Shown here: positions 1 through 8,689 of the stretch, piece by piece | How positions within the stretch are numbered: the stretch's first letter is position 1 | How the letters are laid out: each line of letters begins with the position of its first letter | DNA from: Paenibacillus durus | GTDB taxonomy: Bacteria > Bacillota > Bacilli > Paenibacillales > Paenibacillaceae | NCBI RefSeq assembly: GCF_000756615.1 | Contig: NZ_CP009288.1 | Span: 744,001 to 808,000 of the forward strand | Direction of reading: 5' to 3' | Length of the DNA: 64,000 bases | Made by a program: the position numbers and the translations under genes | The notes under the pieces: model-generated | What the model was told of the DNA's origin: nothing | Databases searched by the model: none | Seen by the model: the letters and a program-made list of their open reading frames with translations, nothing else

Positions 1-1
1 G

Positions 2-1234
2 TACGCAACGGTACATGGAACCCGGGTAACCGATGAGTCAACAGCGGCTGCGGCGGTTGAAGCGCTGCAGGCGGATAATGATACGTCGGCCAGCAGCAAG
101 GGGATCACTATCAGCAATGCCCCCGACATGGATCATCCTGTCCTGTGGGCGCAGGCCAAAGATACCGCGTTCCGCATTCTAGACCAACAGCCGGCTCCGT
201 ATGCCAAGAGAGTACCGATAGACGGCAGCCTCTCGTTCAGTTTCTCCGAAGATATGAATCCGGCGACAGTTAGCGGCGATACGGTGAAGTTAACAAAATC
301 CGGAAAAGTCGTTCCGGCTGAGGTTGCTTACGATCCGGCAGCACGAAAGGTTACACTTAAGCCAAAGAGCAAGTTAGGGTATGGAACAACATACGTCTTA
401 ACGGTAACTAATGCCGTAGCAGATAGCGAAGGTCGCCATCTCCCAGTGAATTACAGTTGGAGCTTCGCGACCGCTCCGCTGGTTACTTTCCTGACACCAG
501 CGGTTGGAAAAGATATTTCGTACGAGGTGGGTACGGATGCTGAACTGAAGATCAGCTTTGCCGCGCCTGTCAAACCGGGCAGCCTTTCGAACGGAGCGGA
601 TGTCATTCTGGAGCAGATCGGCACGGCTTCCAATCCATCGGGCGGCAGCAAACGTATCCCGGCCGGTTATACGTTCAGCAGCGATGGAACCGGACTTGTG
701 CTGAAGCCGTCCAAACCGCTTGACGGTGGCGCATATTATAAGCTGACCGTACCAGGAAAGGTTACGGATGCGGACAAAAATGTGATGGGTACGGATTCAA
801 GTGTGACTTTCTATACGAAGCCGGCAGCCTTTACCGATGAGATCAGCTTCACACGAAGCGATGTGCTTAACGCTCCGGTTACAGACAAGCTGGAGCCGGG
901 CAAAGAATACTTGGTTACGGTCAAAGCAAAGAACATGAGCGACGCAATACTTCATGACGCGGCTGTCTACCTTATTGCCCGGGGCGGGAAGGGGGCACGC
1001 CTGGAACATGGCGGAGAAGTCATTGCAACAAAGAGTATAAATACCGGCTCCTACCCAGGACCCGACAGATATCTACCGAATTTCACTTTCCTTATTAAAG
1101 TGCCTGAAGATATCGAAGGAGACGTCTATGTCGATGTCATGATGCGTGAAAGCTCGAGCTACCGGAACAAGCCAAGAGTGCTGGCGGAGACGAAGCATTT
1201 AGTGCTTGGAGTCAACCACGAGGAAGGAAGGTAG
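2..1234 (+). CDS. Ig-like (Big_5/SbsA-type) extracellular protein, C-terminal part
   Basis: The reading frame is open from the first full codon of the window, so the true start lies outside and only about the last 410 residues are seen. Two Ig-like repeats of the SbsA/Big_5 type follow each other (about 50-155 and 160-275 of the visible part). Both have the usual pattern of a divalent 'F/S-F-S-E-D-M-N-P' strand and a closing 'W-S-F-A-T' or 'V-T-F-Y-T-K' strand. A C-terminal beta-rich segment resembles CARDB adhesion modules. No SLH or LPXTG anchor is present. The gene stops three bases before an SLH-domain gene, so the two are probably co-transcribed and the products may form one surface assembly. 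Function beyond an extracellular or structural role is inferred. Confidence 0.75.
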   Translation, partial: YATVHGTRVTDESTAAAAVEALQADNDTSASSKGITISNAPDMDHPVLWAQAKDTAFRILDQQPAPYAKRVPIDGSLSFSFSEDMNPATVSGDTVKLTKSGKVVPAEVAYDPAARKVTLKPKSKLGYGTTYVLTVTNAVADSEGRHLPVNYSWSFATAPLVTFLTPAVGKDISYEVGTDAELKISFAAPVKPGSLSNGADVILEQIGTASNPSGGSKRIPAGYTFSSDGTGLVLKPSKPLDGGAYYKLTVPGKVTDADKNVMGTDSSVTFYTKPAAFTDEISFTRSDVLNAPVTDKLEPGKEYLVTVKAKNMSDAILHDAAVYLIARGGKGARLEHGGEVIATKSINTGSYPGPDRYLPNFTFLIKVPEDIEGDVYVDVMMRESSSYRNKPRVLAETKHLVLGVNHEEGR

Positions 1235-1237
1235 CCC

Positions 1238-3295
1238 ATGAAAAAAGTAGCCAGTGCTATTCTTGCCTTATGGATGACCTGTTTCCTGCTGGTTCAGCCG
1301 GTATGGGCCGATCCTACTGTGGAAATTGTCACCAACGGCGGGATTACGGCGTACAGCCCCGGCTATGTCATGGTCATTTCAGGAAAGGTAGCGGATGAAG
1401 ACCTCCCGATGCCTAATACCGATGTGTTCATCCAGGTCTATCCGGAAGGTAAGGAGAACAATGTCATCTTCTACTCGGGAACCAAGACGGATAGTAAAGG
1501 GTATTACAAGGCCATCTTCACCTTGCCATCAGGAAGCTCGCTTCCTGATGGCAAGTACAAGATAGCGGTGAACACGGCTCAGGCATCGGCCGAGCAATTG
1601 TTCTCAGTTCCCTTAGCCGCTCAAGGGCTGGAGTATATGGGAAGTTCGATCAAGGGAGCGGAGAACGGGTTTGTGGAGCCCGTCCCGGTGGATACCGATC
1701 AGATCGCCCTTGTATTTAACAGCAACGTGAACTTTTTTTACAACAAGAATTATCCCGATTTCGTGATCGGGAAGAATGACAATAACGAAGATTCGATCAA
1801 GCTCTTTAAGGGGAACACTCCGGTAGCCGTGGATGTGAACTTGATTGACAGCATTGCCAATAGCCCGGCGGTGGATTTGAGTTACTATCAAAAAGGCTCT
1901 CAGATCGTATTGCAAGAGACGGACAGCAAGAAAGTTATCCTGCTTTCCCCGGAAAGCGGACTTGAGCCCAATACGGAATACCGGATTTTTATCAGTAAAG
2001 ACCTGTGTTCCAACAATGGCAGCAAGCTCGGGCAGGATGTGACGCTTTCGTTCAAGACGGGAGAGAGCAAAGCGGTGAACCCGGGTTCCGGCGGTCCGTC
2101 AGGCGATAACCCGGGTCCCGCCGATCCGTCAGGTAACAATCCCGGGGCCCCCGAACCGGGCACTCCGGCCGTTCCCGAGAAGGTCGTTCCTGCACCCGAT
2201 TTAGGGAACATCGTCAAGGACAACGACACGGTCACCCTGGACGTAGATGTGAAGAAAGCAACTGATATACTCAAGGATATCGGCGAAGCCTCTCTTGTAA
2301 TCGATGTTTCTCAAGAAGCCGGAAAGGACAAAACGGTAAGCCTTCCCGCAGAGGTCGTGAACTTGCTCAAGCAAATGAACAAGCTGACGATCATCAGAGA
2401 CGGTGAGTTGTCGTTAACGATTCCTCCGGAGGCGCTAATCCAGGGGAAGAAGATGACGTTTAGCAGCTTGCAAGTCTCCGGAGAGGCTCTAACGACGTCT
2501 CCTGCGGCAGCCAGACAAAAGGCGGTCTACTCGTTCAGCGCTTCGTCTGACGGGGTCCCGCTTCATAATTTCAACAAAGAGATCCGGGTGACGCTGCCCA
2601 TTCCCGCAGGAACAGCCGATCGGGATAAATTGGGCGTGTACTACCTGAATGAAGCGTCCGGGCAGTGGGAATATGTCGGCGGCCGGATTAAAGAGGGTAA
2701 ATTGACCTTTGCAACCAGCCATTTCTCCACCTTCATGGTGGCGGAATCCGAGAAGACCTTTGCGGATATTCAATCCCACTGGGCCAAGAAGGAGATCGAA
2801 GTGATGGTGGCGCGTCATGTCATCAAGGGAATCAACGAAACCTCCTTTGCCCCTAAAAGCAATATCACCCGTGCGGAGTTCGCTTCCCTGCTGTCCAGAG
2901 TACTAAACCTTGCGGATGCGGACGCAGGCAACGCCTTTAAGGATGTTGCAGCCGGCGCGTGGTATGCAAGCGATGTGAACAAAGCTGTCAAGGCGGGAAT
3001 CATTAAAGGCTCGGACGGACGTTTCCGCCCTAGCGACAAGATTTCCCGGCAGGAAATGGCTGTAATGATTGACCGGGCGTACACTTATGCCGGAGGTAAG
3101 GTAAGCACTCTGAGCAATACGGCATTTACCGATAACGAACGCATTGGCGCATGGGCGAGTGATGCGGTGAAGAGCGTCTACACTCTGGGGATCATTAAAG
3201 GACGCCCGAACGGCAGCTTCGGCCCCGCGGATAATGCAAGCCGCGCCGAAGGCGCAGTCATGCTGAAATCACTGATGGACAAGCGCGGTCTGTAA
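1238..3295 (+). CDS. Secreted S-layer homology (SLH) domain protein with Ig-like region
   Basis: Residues 1-24 form a clear signal peptide (basic MKK, hydrophobic core, cleavage after VWA). An Ig-like/Big_5 region spans roughly 135-275 and ends in a 'TLSFKTGE' strand. A Pro/Gly/Asn linker with PSG-DNPG repeats covers about 280-315. A beta-rich region follows, then three SLH domains begin near residues 506 (ADIQSHWAKKEI), 565 (FKDVAAGAWY) and 628 (FTDNERIGAWA), each with the ITRAEFA-like signature. SLH triplets bind pyruvylated secondary cell-wall polymer, so the protein should be non-covalently wall-anchored. The start is set by an AGGAAGG ribosome site just upstream. It lies 3 bp after the Ig-like gene, which lacks its own anchor, so this protein could be the anchoring partner (inference). 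Confidence 0.88.
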   Translation: MKKVASAILALWMTCFLLVQPVWADPTVEIVTNGGITAYSPGYVMVISGKVADEDLPMPNTDVFIQVYPEGKENNVIFYSGTKTDSKGYYKAIFTLPSGSSLPDGKYKIAVNTAQASAEQLFSVPLAAQGLEYMGSSIKGAENGFVEPVPVDTDQIALVFNSNVNFFYNKNYPDFVIGKNDNNEDSIKLFKGNTPVAVDVNLIDSIANSPAVDLSYYQKGSQIVLQETDSKKVILLSPESGLEPNTEYRIFISKDLCSNNGSKLGQDVTLSFKTGESKAVNPGSGGPSGDNPGPADPSGNNPGAPEPGTPAVPEKVVPAPDLGNIVKDNDTVTLDVDVKKATDILKDIGEASLVIDVSQEAGKDKTVSLPAEVVNLLKQMNKLTIIRDGELSLTIPPEALIQGKKMTFSSLQVSGEALTTSPAAARQKAVYSFSASSDGVPLHNFNKEIRVTLPIPAGTADRDKLGVYYLNEASGQWEYVGGRIKEGKLTFATSHFSTFMVAESEKTFADIQSHWAKKEIEVMVARHVIKGINETSFAPKSNITRAEFASLLSRVLNLADADAGNAFKDVAAGAWYASDVNKAVKAGIIKGSDGRFRPSDKISRQEMAVMIDRAYTYAGGKVSTLSNTAFTDNERIGAWASDAVKSVYTLGIIKGRPNGSFGPADNASRAEGAVMLKSLMDKRGL

Positions 3296-3367
3296 AATAG
3301 CAGAGAACTGAAGGTTAAGAGTGAAAATGGATGGTGGCCTGACGGTTAAGAGGGCCCCTTCCATGAC

Positions 3368-3410
3368 AAAGAACCCTGCCACTGCTGAAAGTAGCTTGGC
3401 AGGGTTCTTT
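3368..3410. terminator. Bidirectional rho-independent terminator
   Basis: A perfect 14-bp stem (3368-3381 with 3397-3410, AAAGAACCCTGCCA and its complement) closes a 15-nt loop and carries A/T ends on both sides. It sits between the convergent SLH gene and the XRE gene and can serve both. Confidence 0.85.
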
Positions 3411-3485
3411 GTATTCATATAATCCGGATGAAAAGTTATGTCTGCTCCTGATCAAGAACCTGATTCCTGTTCCTTCGCCAGACGT

Positions 3486-3926
3486 TCAGCTCGATGACGG
3501 CAGGCTCTTTTTTTCAACTTTCTTCAATTGCTCGTGTTTAAAAAGCACCATATTCATGATAAAGTCTTTATCTTCCCTGGAGAAATCCCTGTACATTAGA
3601 ATGAGCTGTTCTTCTTCTTTCGTGGCGTTCATATATAGCGCTTTCTTAAATTCTTCACCCAGATTAATAACACCCGGCTCCTGAACGGAAGAAATATCAG
3701 TTCTGCCTGCATCCCCAGGAACATGGTCTTGACCGGTCAGCAGCCAGTCGGCAGACACGGCGAAAAAGGAGCATAACGCTACAATTGTATCGGCGGCCGG
3801 CGAGACTCTGTCTTTCTCGTAGTTGCTGATATTCCCTCTTGAAACCCCGGTTTCATTCGCGACATGCTGCTGCGATAAATCAAGAGTTTCCCTCAAGTAT
3901 TTAAGTCTTTGTCCTATGGTTTCCAT
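3486..3926 (-). CDS. XRE-family helix-turn-helix transcriptional regulator
   Basis: The 146-residue protein has an N-terminal HTH_3 domain at about residues 3-62: GQRLKYLRETLDLSQQHVA, then TGVSRGNISNYEKDRVSP, then a 'SADWLLTG' end, as in SinR/phage-repressor-like regulators. The C-terminal half is charged and helical, with a basic lysine/serine tail, and may mediate oligomerisation. An upstream in-frame ATG would add 15 residues, but the ATG at 3926 is preceded by GGGAG at proper spacing and begins exactly where the family usually starts. It is divergent from the secreted protein at 4208. Several GCTTAA/TTAAGC palindromes in the shared promoter region are likely its operators, suggesting autoregulation and repression of the neighbour (inference). 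Confidence 0.88.
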   Translation of the reverse strand: METIGQRLKYLRETLDLSQQHVANETGVSRGNISNYEKDRVSPAADTIVALCSFFAVSADWLLTGQDHVPGDAGRTDISSVQEPGVINLGEEFKKALYMNATKEEEQLILMYRDFSREDKDFIMNMVLFKHEQLKKVEKKSLPSSS

Positions 3927-3997
3927 CGAATCACTCCCGGAAATGAAACTTATCAATGTACTAAATATCATTAAATAGTGCTAATTATAATAGAATA

Positions 3998-4048
3998 GCT
4001 TTAATTTAAGCGAAAAGCATTGAAAAAGCTTAATATTAAGCGTATAAT
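3998..4048 (+). promoter_or_regulatory. Sigma-A promoter with probable XRE operator palindromes
   Basis: TTGAAA (4020-4025), a 17-bp spacer and TATAAT (4043-4048) form a near-consensus promoter for the gene at 4208. The spacer contains the perfect 14-bp palindrome GCTTAATATTAAGC (4028-4041). A second, 12/14 version GCTTTAATTTAAGC lies at 3998-4011, and a further AAGCTT half-site follows the -10. The placement predicts direct repression by the divergent XRE protein. Confidence 0.7.
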
Positions 4049-4207
4049 AGCAATATAAGCTTAATCAACGCTCTGTATACATACTGGTTACGCTGAAATG
4101 TTCTTTGAAAGCTGAATATTGTACAAAATCAGTTCCTCATGCCATATCCGGTGCAGGAGAGGCGAAATATATCCAATCAAAACGATATATAGGAGGAACA
4201 ATATATT

Positions 4208-5419
4208 ATGTTAATCTTTAATAAAAATAAAGTAAAACGCAAAGTGGCAACACTCATGCTTGCAGCCATTGGCACAGTTACGATATTTTCCCAGACGTCG
4301 TTTGCTCTTAACGCCCAGAGTAACGCGAACTTTTTGTTCAGAGGTGTCCAGGTTCTCGATGACGATGAAGTTGTCGTCTATCTGGACAAAGGAACTTCGT
4401 CCATAACCAAGGATATGTTTAAAATCTATGAAGGAATCGGCACCGGCGGAACGCCAATCAGCATCACGGGAATTTCGTCCTACTCTACTCCGTACAATCT
4501 GAGCGTTTCCGGCTATGCTCCGGGATCAAGCTATATTCTCACTGCCGCCAGCGGCACTTTTGACGAAAAAGAAGCGTACACCATTGAAGCAAGCTCTACG
4601 GTTCGCGCGGGCAACGGGCTGACCCTGGGAGATGCATTGCAACGGAAAAATCCGGTCATCTCTTTCGTTCGTCCTGATTCCAGCAGCGATTACGGTACCG
4701 GCAATGTGAACATGTGGACATTCATGGACTCGCAGAACAACGGAAATATTGCAAGAGATGGCGGCTTGTATATCTCCCTCAGCAAGCCTGCCAGCAATGC
4801 AAGCGCGGTGCTAAGCGGTTTGAAATTGTATAAAAATACAGGCAGCGGCTACACTGAAGTCACTTATGACAATCCGAGCAGTCCGACAACGACTACTGAT
4901 GTATTTCAGCCGGTAAAATCGAATCAAGACGATTTCTTCTACATCCCGCTGAGCATAGCCGGAAACGGAACAGGCGCCCAGAAAAATCTGCTATCTAATA
5001 CAGCCTACAGACTCGATATTCCTGAAATCCCTCTGCAGGGTGGCGGAGAAATTACAAATAGTCTTGATCCTAATGGAATCACCAGTATTTATTTTACAAC
5101 GATGAACGGAATAGGTCCGACAAAAATGAATTCTGCGCCAACAGCATCAGTTACAGGCAGCAGTGTTGACCTGTCCTGGACAGCTACCAGCGATCTGGGT
5201 ACCAGTCCCAATATTGTAGGCGCTGCCGCTACCGGATACAACGTTTACCACAGCACCGACAAATACTTCGGATTCACGAAGGTGAACTCGTCGGCTATTA
5301 CCGGCACGAGCTACAGCGCGGGCAGCTATGCTTCCGGTACGCATTACTTCCGGATTACTCCAATCGCCAACAGCTATGAAGGCGGGTATTCCAACGACGT
5401 TGTGGTTACCATCCCTTAA
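4208..5419 (+). CDS. Secreted protein with C-terminal fibronectin type III-like domain
   Basis: The 403-residue product starts with a signal peptide (basic N-terminus to residue 12, hydrophobic core, cleavage near SFA/L at about 34). The middle is beta-rich with Ig-like strand patterns ('VLDDDEVVVYLDKGTSS', then a closing 'ITSIYFTTMNG'). The last ~95 residues form an FN3-like module (SVDLSWTA, GYNVYHSTD, HYFRITPIAN, YSNDVVVTI). No wall-anchor motif is present, so it is presumably released or held by partners. A strong AGGAGGA site precedes the ATG, and the 5' leader from the promoter at 4043 is about 150 nt. Control by the divergent XRE repressor is likely. Its substrate or binding partner cannot be told. 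Confidence 0.8.
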   Translation: MLIFNKNKVKRKVATLMLAAIGTVTIFSQTSFALNAQSNANFLFRGVQVLDDDEVVVYLDKGTSSITKDMFKIYEGIGTGGTPISITGISSYSTPYNLSVSGYAPGSSYILTAASGTFDEKEAYTIEASSTVRAGNGLTLGDALQRKNPVISFVRPDSSSDYGTGNVNMWTFMDSQNNGNIARDGGLYISLSKPASNASAVLSGLKLYKNTGSGYTEVTYDNPSSPTTTTDVFQPVKSNQDDFFYIPLSIAGNGTGAQKNLLSNTAYRLDIPEIPLQGGGEITNSLDPNGITSIYFTTMNGIGPTKMNSAPTASVTGSSVDLSWTATSDLGTSPNIVGAAATGYNVYHSTDKYFGFTKVNSSAITGTSYSAGSYASGTHYFRITPIANSYEGGYSNDVVVTIP

Positions 5420-5444
5420 GTTCCGAAAGTGAATAAAAAAATAT

Positions 5445-5473
5445 CCCCGTAAGCATTCGCACTGCTTTTGGGG
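5445..5473 (-). terminator. Terminator of the minus-strand flavoprotein operon
   Basis: CCCCGTAAGCA (5445-5455) pairs with TGCTTTTGGGG (5463-5473) with one mismatch and one wobble. On the minus strand it is followed by a seven-T run (the A run at 5435-5441), so it ends the operon at 5567-9453. It may also slow transcription from the plus-strand gene. Confidence 0.75.
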
Positions 5474-5566
5474 AAGCTTAGAAAAATTATTATTCTGCTG
5501 TATAGTATAGCAAAATTATGGCCTGATGTTAATATTCCGCATGATGAAAATCACGCATGAAGATCA

Positions 5567-5977
5567 TTAACAGCCTGCACCGGATATGTCATGAGCAACT
5601 GATGATTGCTGATCTTGCGCAACGCTTTTTGAACTGATGACATCTGTGCCGGTTCCCAGAATACCGGCGATCAGCACCTCTCCGGCTCTGACGGGTGCGT
5701 TCACCCGGAGATTCTTGACCAGCCGCATCCATTCGCTTATCCGCTCCTTCGGCAGCGGCCCGCTGGAGCGAATGGGAAGGCGTTTACAGACACCGCCCTC
5801 GATTGGAACCGTAGTTGTCACAATGCGGGAGGGGCAGAGGATTTCATCATGTGCATACTGCCTTCCCCGCTCGCAGGAATACCCGGAGATGTAGGTTATG
5901 ACCTCATCCAGCGTATAGACGTCCAGGGTGCATTCCTTGGGGCAGACAATGCATGTAAGAGTGCTCTGATTCATCAT
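5567..5977 (-). CDS. DUF1667 small cysteine protein (GlpABC-like trio, third member)
   Basis: This 136-residue protein belongs to the DUF1667 family, found next to FAD oxidoreductases in glycerol-3-phosphate-dehydrogenase-like operons. The N-terminus holds cysteines at about positions 9, 12, 16, 35 and 48 (CIVCPKEC, YSCERG, ILCPSR), suitable for an Fe-S cluster or zinc. The start codon overlaps the stop of the upstream oxidoreductase by four bases (ATGA), indicating translational coupling and probably complex formation. The family's biochemical role is not settled; an electron-transfer subunit is the usual inference. The tail after residue 115 (SKSVAQDQQSS) looks variable. Confidence 0.85.
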   Translation of the reverse strand: MMNQSTLTCIVCPKECTLDVYTLDEVITYISGYSCERGRQYAHDEILCPSRIVTTTVPIEGGVCKRLPIRSSGPLPKERISEWMRLVKNLRVNAPVRAGEVLIAGILGTGTDVISSKSVAQDQQSSVAHDISGAGC

Positions 5978-7002
5978 CTGGCGATATGCCTCCCGTCTTG
6001 ATGATCTGAATCAATCCCCGTCCGGCGGCACTCGTCAAGGATGAAGCTGGCTGCGGAACGCCCTGCCAATCTTCCCTGGATGGTGACATAATCGGCCAGA
6101 CTGTGGATGGACACTGCGTTCCCGCAAGCAAAGATTCCCTCAGCGCTTGTGAGCATTCGCTCGTCAACGGCCAGTCCGTAATTGTCTTCGTTAATGGCAA
6201 TCCCGGCTTGAAGAGCCAGCTCATTCTCCGGAATGAGGCCTACGGAGACGAGCAGCGCGTCGCACTGGACAAATGTCTCCGTCCCCGCAATTGGCTGCAT
6301 TCGGCTGTCCACTTGCGCAAGCTGGACACCCTCCAGCCGGTCCTTCCCGATCGTGGAAGTGACGGTATGGCCGAGAAGGAGAGGGATGCCGAAGTCATCC
6401 AGGCATTGTATTACATTGCGGCCCAGACCGGAAGGAGCAGGCATAGCTTCGACAACAGCTATAACTTCGCTTCCTTCAAGCGTCAGCCGGCGGGCCATAA
6501 TCAGCCCGACATCGCCCGATCCGAGGATGACGACGCGCTTGCCGATGCGATAGCCTTCCAGATTCATGAAACGCTGGGCGCTGCCCGCTGTGAAAATCCC
6601 GGCCGGGCGGTCGCCCGGAATGCCAATGGCCTCCCGCGTCCGCTCCCGGCAGCCGGTTGCAATAACGAGCGCCTCCGCCCCAATTTCCATGAACCCGTCG
6701 ACGGCATTAACTGCTTTGACGCTTCGCTTCTCCGATATTTCAAGCACGGTTGTATCGGTCTTGCACACAATATCCGACTGCCGAATGGATTCGATAAAGC
6801 GTTCGGCATATTCGGGCCCTGTGAGTTCCTCCTTGAAGAGATGCAGGCCGAATCCGCTGTGGACGCATTGCTGCAGAATTCCGCCTAATTCCCGTTCTCG
6901 TTCCAACAGGATAATGCGCCCTATTCCACTCTTTCTCGCTTCCAGCGCGGCAGCCAATCCCGCAGGGCCGCCGCCGATGACCGCAAGCTCAAACCGTTCC
7001 AT
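5974..7002 (-). CDS. NAD(P)/FAD-dependent oxidoreductase (GlpB-like position)
   Basis: A two-dinucleotide-binding flavoprotein of 342 residues. The FAD-binding GGGPAGLAAALEARKSG motif is at residues 10-26, ATGCRERTREA at about 115, a second Rossmann motif (VILGSGDVGLIMARRL) near 157, and a final FAD-contact region 'SAEGIFACGNAV' near 300. It is somewhat shorter than many family members, which reach about 400. It is part of the flavoprotein trio with the DAO+BFD protein upstream and DUF1667 downstream. By analogy to anaerobic GlpABC it would pass electrons between a substrate dehydrogenase and NAD or quinone. The actual substrate is unknown. Start supported by AGGAGG seven bases upstream. Confidence 0.85.
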   Translation of the reverse strand: MERFELAVIGGGPAGLAAALEARKSGIGRIILLERERELGGILQQCVHSGFGLHLFKEELTGPEYAERFIESIRQSDIVCKTDTTVLEISEKRSVKAVNAVDGFMEIGAEALVIATGCRERTREAIGIPGDRPAGIFTAGSAQRFMNLEGYRIGKRVVILGSGDVGLIMARRLTLEGSEVIAVVEAMPAPSGLGRNVIQCLDDFGIPLLLGHTVTSTIGKDRLEGVQLAQVDSRMQPIAGTETFVQCDALLVSVGLIPENELALQAGIAINEDNYGLAVDERMLTSAEGIFACGNAVSIHSLADYVTIQGRLAGRSAASFILDECRRTGIDSDHQDGRHIAR

Positions 7003-7023
7003 CTATTGCCTCCTGTCCGCCTG

Positions 7024-8466
7024 TCAAGGCATTGAATCAGACAAAAGCTCCGACCCGTTATTTTCGTATAATACTTGTTCCATGCGCCGTCCCAGCTCCT
7101 CAGACAACAAGCTTGTAACCTTCGGACCGCAGAAGCCGCCCTGACATCTGCCCATCCCGGCTCTCGTCCGGAGCTTAACGCCATTAACGGAACATGCTCC
7201 CGGTACACGGCTGATGGATTCGCGGATTTCCCCTTCAGTGACCTGCTCGCATCTGCATACGATACGTCCGTAGCCGGGATGCTGCCCAATCCATTGGTTC
7301 CTCTCGCCGTCCGGTATGGACTTAAATGAAACGATGCTGCCGCGACTCGGAACAAAGGCGGGGTTGCGTTCCAGGGAAAGCCCCATTCTGCCGTATATGG
7401 AAGCGATCATGTCCGCGATGTGGACAGCGATTGCCGGAGAACAGGTCAGGCCGGGGTTATTGATGCCGGCGGCATGGATCAGCCCGTTCAACTGTTCCGA
7501 TTCCTGGATCAGGAAATCGCCTGCGCTGCATTTGGCCTTTAGTCCCGCAAAAGAACGGATAACCAAGTGCTCCGGAATGCGCCGAGAGATTTTATGAGCC
7601 GATTTCATCAGCTTGTCCATTTGTTCGGCCGTCGTTTTTTTGCTCGTGCGGTCTTCGGCTGGCTCCATGCTTGGCCCGATCATCACGTTGCCGTGCTGAG
7701 TGGGGATGAGGAAGACGCTTTTTTCTTTCTCGGACTTGCAGTGGGCTACGATGTGGCTGATCTGAAGCTTGGCGCTGCGGTCAAGCACGGCGTATTGTCC
7801 GCGCTTCGGCAGGATGGAGAAAGACTCTGAACCCGCCATGCGGTTAATAAGGTCCGTATTGATTCCGGCACAATTGATGACAGCCTTCGCTTCCAGCGTG
7901 CCGCCCGCAGTTTCAACCGCGATTCCGCTCTGCAGCGGCGCAAGTCCGGTTACTTCCGTATTCAGCTTAAATTCTACACCGTTCGCGGCGGCGTTCTCCG
8001 CAAGAGCGAAGCACAGCTCCCACGGATCAACGATTCCGCATCCCGGATTAAGTAGAGCCGACCTTACTTCTTCATTCAGGGAGGGCTCGCGCTGCAAGGC
8101 TTCTTCTCCGCCGAGGATGCGAACGCCGTCAATGCCGTTGGCAGCAGCCCTTTTGCGAAGCTCCTCGATGGCGGCATCGTCTTCCTCGTCGAAACCGGCA
8201 ATCAGCATGTCGACGGGCTTGAACGTAACATCAAGCTCCCGGCACAGCGCCTCGAACATTTGCCTGCCCTGAAGGGTCAGACGACCCTTCAGCTTGTCCG
8301 GACGGGCGGTGTGCCCATTGTAGACGATGCCGCTGTTGGCCTTCGTCGCCCCGCAGGCAATCTCATTATTTTTCTCAAGCACGGCGATGCGAAGCTTATA
8401 TTTGGACAGTTCTCTGGCAACCGCGGTTCCTACAATTCCAGCGCCTATGATGATGATATCGAACAA
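7024..8466 (-). CDS. FAD-dependent (DAO-family) dehydrogenase with C-terminal BFD-like [2Fe-2S] domain, GlpA-like
   Basis: This 480-residue protein begins with a Rossmann FAD motif (IIGAGIVGTAVARELSKY) and carries the DAO fold of GlpA/GlpD and L-2-hydroxyglutarate oxidase relatives to about residue 370. The C-terminal ~60 residues are a BFD-type [2Fe-2S] domain (IVCRCEQVTEGEI, later MGRCQGGFCGP), giving the four cysteines expected. The start is TTG with GGAAGGAGG nine bases upstream; a nearby ATG is out of frame. It is the first of the flavoprotein trio, 22 bp after the small cysteine gene. Glycerol-3-phosphate or a similar 2-hydroxyacid or polyol substrate is plausible, but no glpK or transporter lies nearby to decide. 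Confidence 0.87.
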   Translation of the reverse strand: MFDIIIIGAGIVGTAVARELSKYKLRIAVLEKNNEIACGATKANSGIVYNGHTARPDKLKGRLTLQGRQMFEALCRELDVTFKPVDMLIAGFDEEDDAAIEELRKRAAANGIDGVRILGGEEALQREPSLNEEVRSALLNPGCGIVDPWELCFALAENAAANGVEFKLNTEVTGLAPLQSGIAVETAGGTLEAKAVINCAGINTDLINRMAGSESFSILPKRGQYAVLDRSAKLQISHIVAHCKSEKEKSVFLIPTQHGNVMIGPSMEPAEDRTSKKTTAEQMDKLMKSAHKISRRIPEHLVIRSFAGLKAKCSAGDFLIQESEQLNGLIHAAGINNPGLTCSPAIAVHIADMIASIYGRMGLSLERNPAFVPSRGSIVSFKSIPDGERNQWIGQHPGYGRIVCRCEQVTEGEIRESISRVPGACSVNGVKLRTRAGMGRCQGGFCGPKVTSLLSEELGRRMEQVLYENNGSELLSDSMP

Positions 8467-8488
8467 GGGTCATTCCTCCTTCCGTGAG

Positions 8489-8689
8489 CTAATTGGTTGC
8501 TTCCGCCTTGCCCGCCATACAATGATAAGAATCGCTTGTCCAGCGCCGAAAATAACAGTTTAGGCAGGATACGGGATCGTCGGTCACCCATTCCTCTTCC
8601 ACATCGGGGCGGAAGGAGCCGCAGCGCGATGCTTGTTCCACAGCCTGAAGCTTTACGGATAAAAAGGGGTCACGCTCGCTCCCGGTCAT
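8489..8689 (-). CDS. Small cysteine-containing hypothetical protein
   Basis: A 66-residue protein of no family I recognise. It has four cysteines, including a CLNC motif followed by an aromatic-rich stretch (YFRRWTSDSYHC) near the C-terminus, which could bind a metal or an Fe-S cluster. A longer reading frame exists upstream, but the ATG at 8689 overlaps the stop of the TiaS-like gene as ATGA, the usual sign of a coupled start. The gene lies between that gene and the flavoprotein trio on one transcript, so it may work with either. Its short length and lack of homologues I can name make this a reading-frame-based call. Confidence 0.6.
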   Translation of the reverse strand: MTGSERDPFLSVKLQAVEQASRCGSFRPDVEEEWVTDDPVSCLNCYFRRWTSDSYHCMAGKAEATN

